The position numbers were made by a program, and so were the translations under genes. The notes beneath the pieces are model-generated. The model was not told the origin of the DNA, made no database searches, and saw only the letters and a list, made by a program, of their open reading frames with translations. Shown piece after piece: positions 5,499-5,836 of a DNA stretch of 5,836 nucleotides. The stretch is taken from the NCBI GenBank assembly GCA_018898235.1, contig JAHIJU010000410.1, positions 1 to 5,836 of the forward strand, in the 5' to 3' direction. The DNA is from Actinomycetota bacterium (lineage in GTDB: Bacteria; Actinomycetota; Actinomycetes; Actinomycetales; Cellulomonadaceae). Numbering within the stretch: position 1 is the stretch's first letter; each line of letters begins with the position of its first letter.

Positions 5499-5572
5499 TA
5501 CCCCCGCCGGGGCTCGAACCCGGACTCGACCGGGTTTAAGCCGGTTGCCTCTGCCAGTTGGGCTACGGGGGC
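5496..5572 (-). tRNA. tRNA with anticodon UAA (leucine codon UUA) and a short variable loop
   Basis: Read on the minus strand, the whole cloverleaf can be drawn. The acceptor stem is GCCCCCG with CGGGGGT (a G-U first pair, the rest Watson-Crick). The D stem is GCC/GGC with loop CAACTGGCAGA. The anticodon stem is ACCGG/CCGGT around CTTAAAC, the variable loop is CGAGT, and the T stem CCGGG/CCCGG encloses TTCGAGC. A73 and an encoded CCA (5498-5496) follow. U33 precedes anticodon UAA at 5538-5536, which reads UUA. The length is 77 bases with CCA. The D arm (3-bp stem, C13/A22 mismatch, GGCAGA) looks like that of leucine tRNAs. Bacterial leucine tRNAs normally have a long, paired variable arm, absent here, so the amino acid is uncertain. 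A CAGGAT 7 bases upstream of the 5' end is a possible -10 box, but I see no -35. Confidence 0.88.
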
Positions 5573-5597
5573 GCACCCCATCCTGGCAGCACCCACC

Positions 5598-5625
5598 GGC
5601 GGTCCGGGTGGTCGCCCGGACCGCC
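5598..5625 (-). terminator. hairpin terminator directly after the NDH-2-like gene
   Basis: GGCGGTCCGGG (5598-5608) and CCCGGACCGCC (5615-5625) form a perfect 11-bp stem with a 6-base loop. On the minus strand it begins 2 bases after the stop codon of the flavoprotein gene and ends 25 bases before the tRNA. It therefore probably ends the upstream transcript and leaves the tRNA dependent on its own, unseen or very short, promoter. Confidence 0.65.
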
Positions 5626-5627
5626 CG

Positions 5628-5836
5628 TCAGGCCGGTGTCGCGGCCGGTGGCTCGGCCGCGGCCCGGAACTCCGCACGCGGATCGTGCAGCGAACCGAGC
5701 GGCACCACCTCGCGCCGGGTGAACAGGTTGAGCGTCCACCCGGTGGCGATCCGGATCGTCCGCGACGCGGTCGGCATCGCGTACAGGTGGTACGTGCGGT
5801 GCAGCACCCAGGCGAGGAAGCCCCGCACCCTGAACC
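5628..5836 (-). CDS. type II NADH dehydrogenase-like flavoprotein, C-terminal end only (partial)
   Basis: The minus frame is open from the right edge to a TGA at 5630-5628, giving the last 68 residues. The stretch GFLAWVLHRTYHLYAMPT, followed by RIATGWTLNLFTRREVVPLGSL and HDPRAEFRAA, matches the C-terminal membrane-anchoring region of NAD(P)/FAD-dependent oxidoreductases of the NDH-2 type. In these enzymes an amphipathic/hydrophobic end (G..AW..HR.YHL..MPT..R) holds a soluble two-Rossmann-domain flavoprotein on the inner face of the membrane. NDH-2 passes electrons from NADH to menaquinone without pumping protons. The FAD and NADH domains lie beyond the edge, so enzyme activity is inferred only from this tail. 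The GTG at 5828 is internal and is not the start: the frame continues upstream without a stop to the edge. Confidence 0.75.
   Translation of the reverse strand, partial: FRVRGFLAWVLHRTYHLYAMPTASRTIRIATGWTLNLFTRREVVPLGSLHDPRAEFRAAAEPPAATPA

Noticed and set aside
1..5836. Mobile elements, CRISPR arrays, toxin-antitoxin or defence genes
   Set aside because: I saw no transposase or integrase motif, no regularly spaced repeat, no target-site duplication and no small paired genes. The tRNA has no repeated 3' fragment nearby that would mark an integrated element.

Overview
The window looks like chromosomal DNA from a high-GC actinomycete that uses mycothiol, and a Pseudonocardiaceae-like organism would fit. 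The evidence is very GC-rich codon use with no TTA codon that I could see in the genes, GTG starts, actinobacterial versions of GreA, MsrA and the Bax inhibitor-1 protein, a DUF4307-greA neighbourhood like that beside mca in mycobacteria, and two promoters of the SigR/SigH type. I see no insertion sequence, phage gene, CRISPR array or integrase.

Layout, left to right. The 3' end of a DUF4307 membrane-protein gene (+) runs in from the left edge, followed by greA (+), a transcript-cleavage factor for RNA polymerase. Converging on greA is a two-gene minus-strand operon. An AI-2E-family membrane transporter gene is read first, and the gene for a threonine ammonia-lyase with one C-terminal ACT domain (ilvA type) follows with a 4-base ATGA overlap. 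A divergent intergenic region of about 120 bases then leads to msrA (+), methionine sulfoxide reductase A. A strong hairpin with a perfect 20-bp stem separates msrA from a convergent minus-strand pair: a Bax inhibitor-1/YccA-family seven-helix membrane protein and, downstream of it, a small FKBP-type peptidyl-prolyl isomerase. Next comes a minus-strand tRNA gene with anticodon UAA, and last the C-terminal end of a minus-strand type II NADH dehydrogenase-like flavoprotein, cut by the right edge.

The genes are mostly housekeeping, but a stress theme connects several. msrA and the Bax inhibitor-1 gene each have GGGAAC-N18-GTT at a suitable distance upstream, the pattern bound by the disulfide-stress sigma factors SigR of Streptomyces and SigH of mycobacteria. 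MsrA repairs oxidised methionine, the FKBP next to the membrane gene assists folding, and the left-edge synteny predicts mca (mycothiol conjugate amidase) just outside the window. I read this as two neighbouring transcription units of one thiol-oxidative regulon.

The most unusual single element is the tRNA. It has a leucine anticodon (UAA, reading the rare UUA codon), a leucine-like D arm and A73, but a 5-base variable loop instead of the long variable arm of normal bacterial leucine tRNAs. I found no wholly new multi-gene system. The tRNA and the paired stress promoters most merit a second look.
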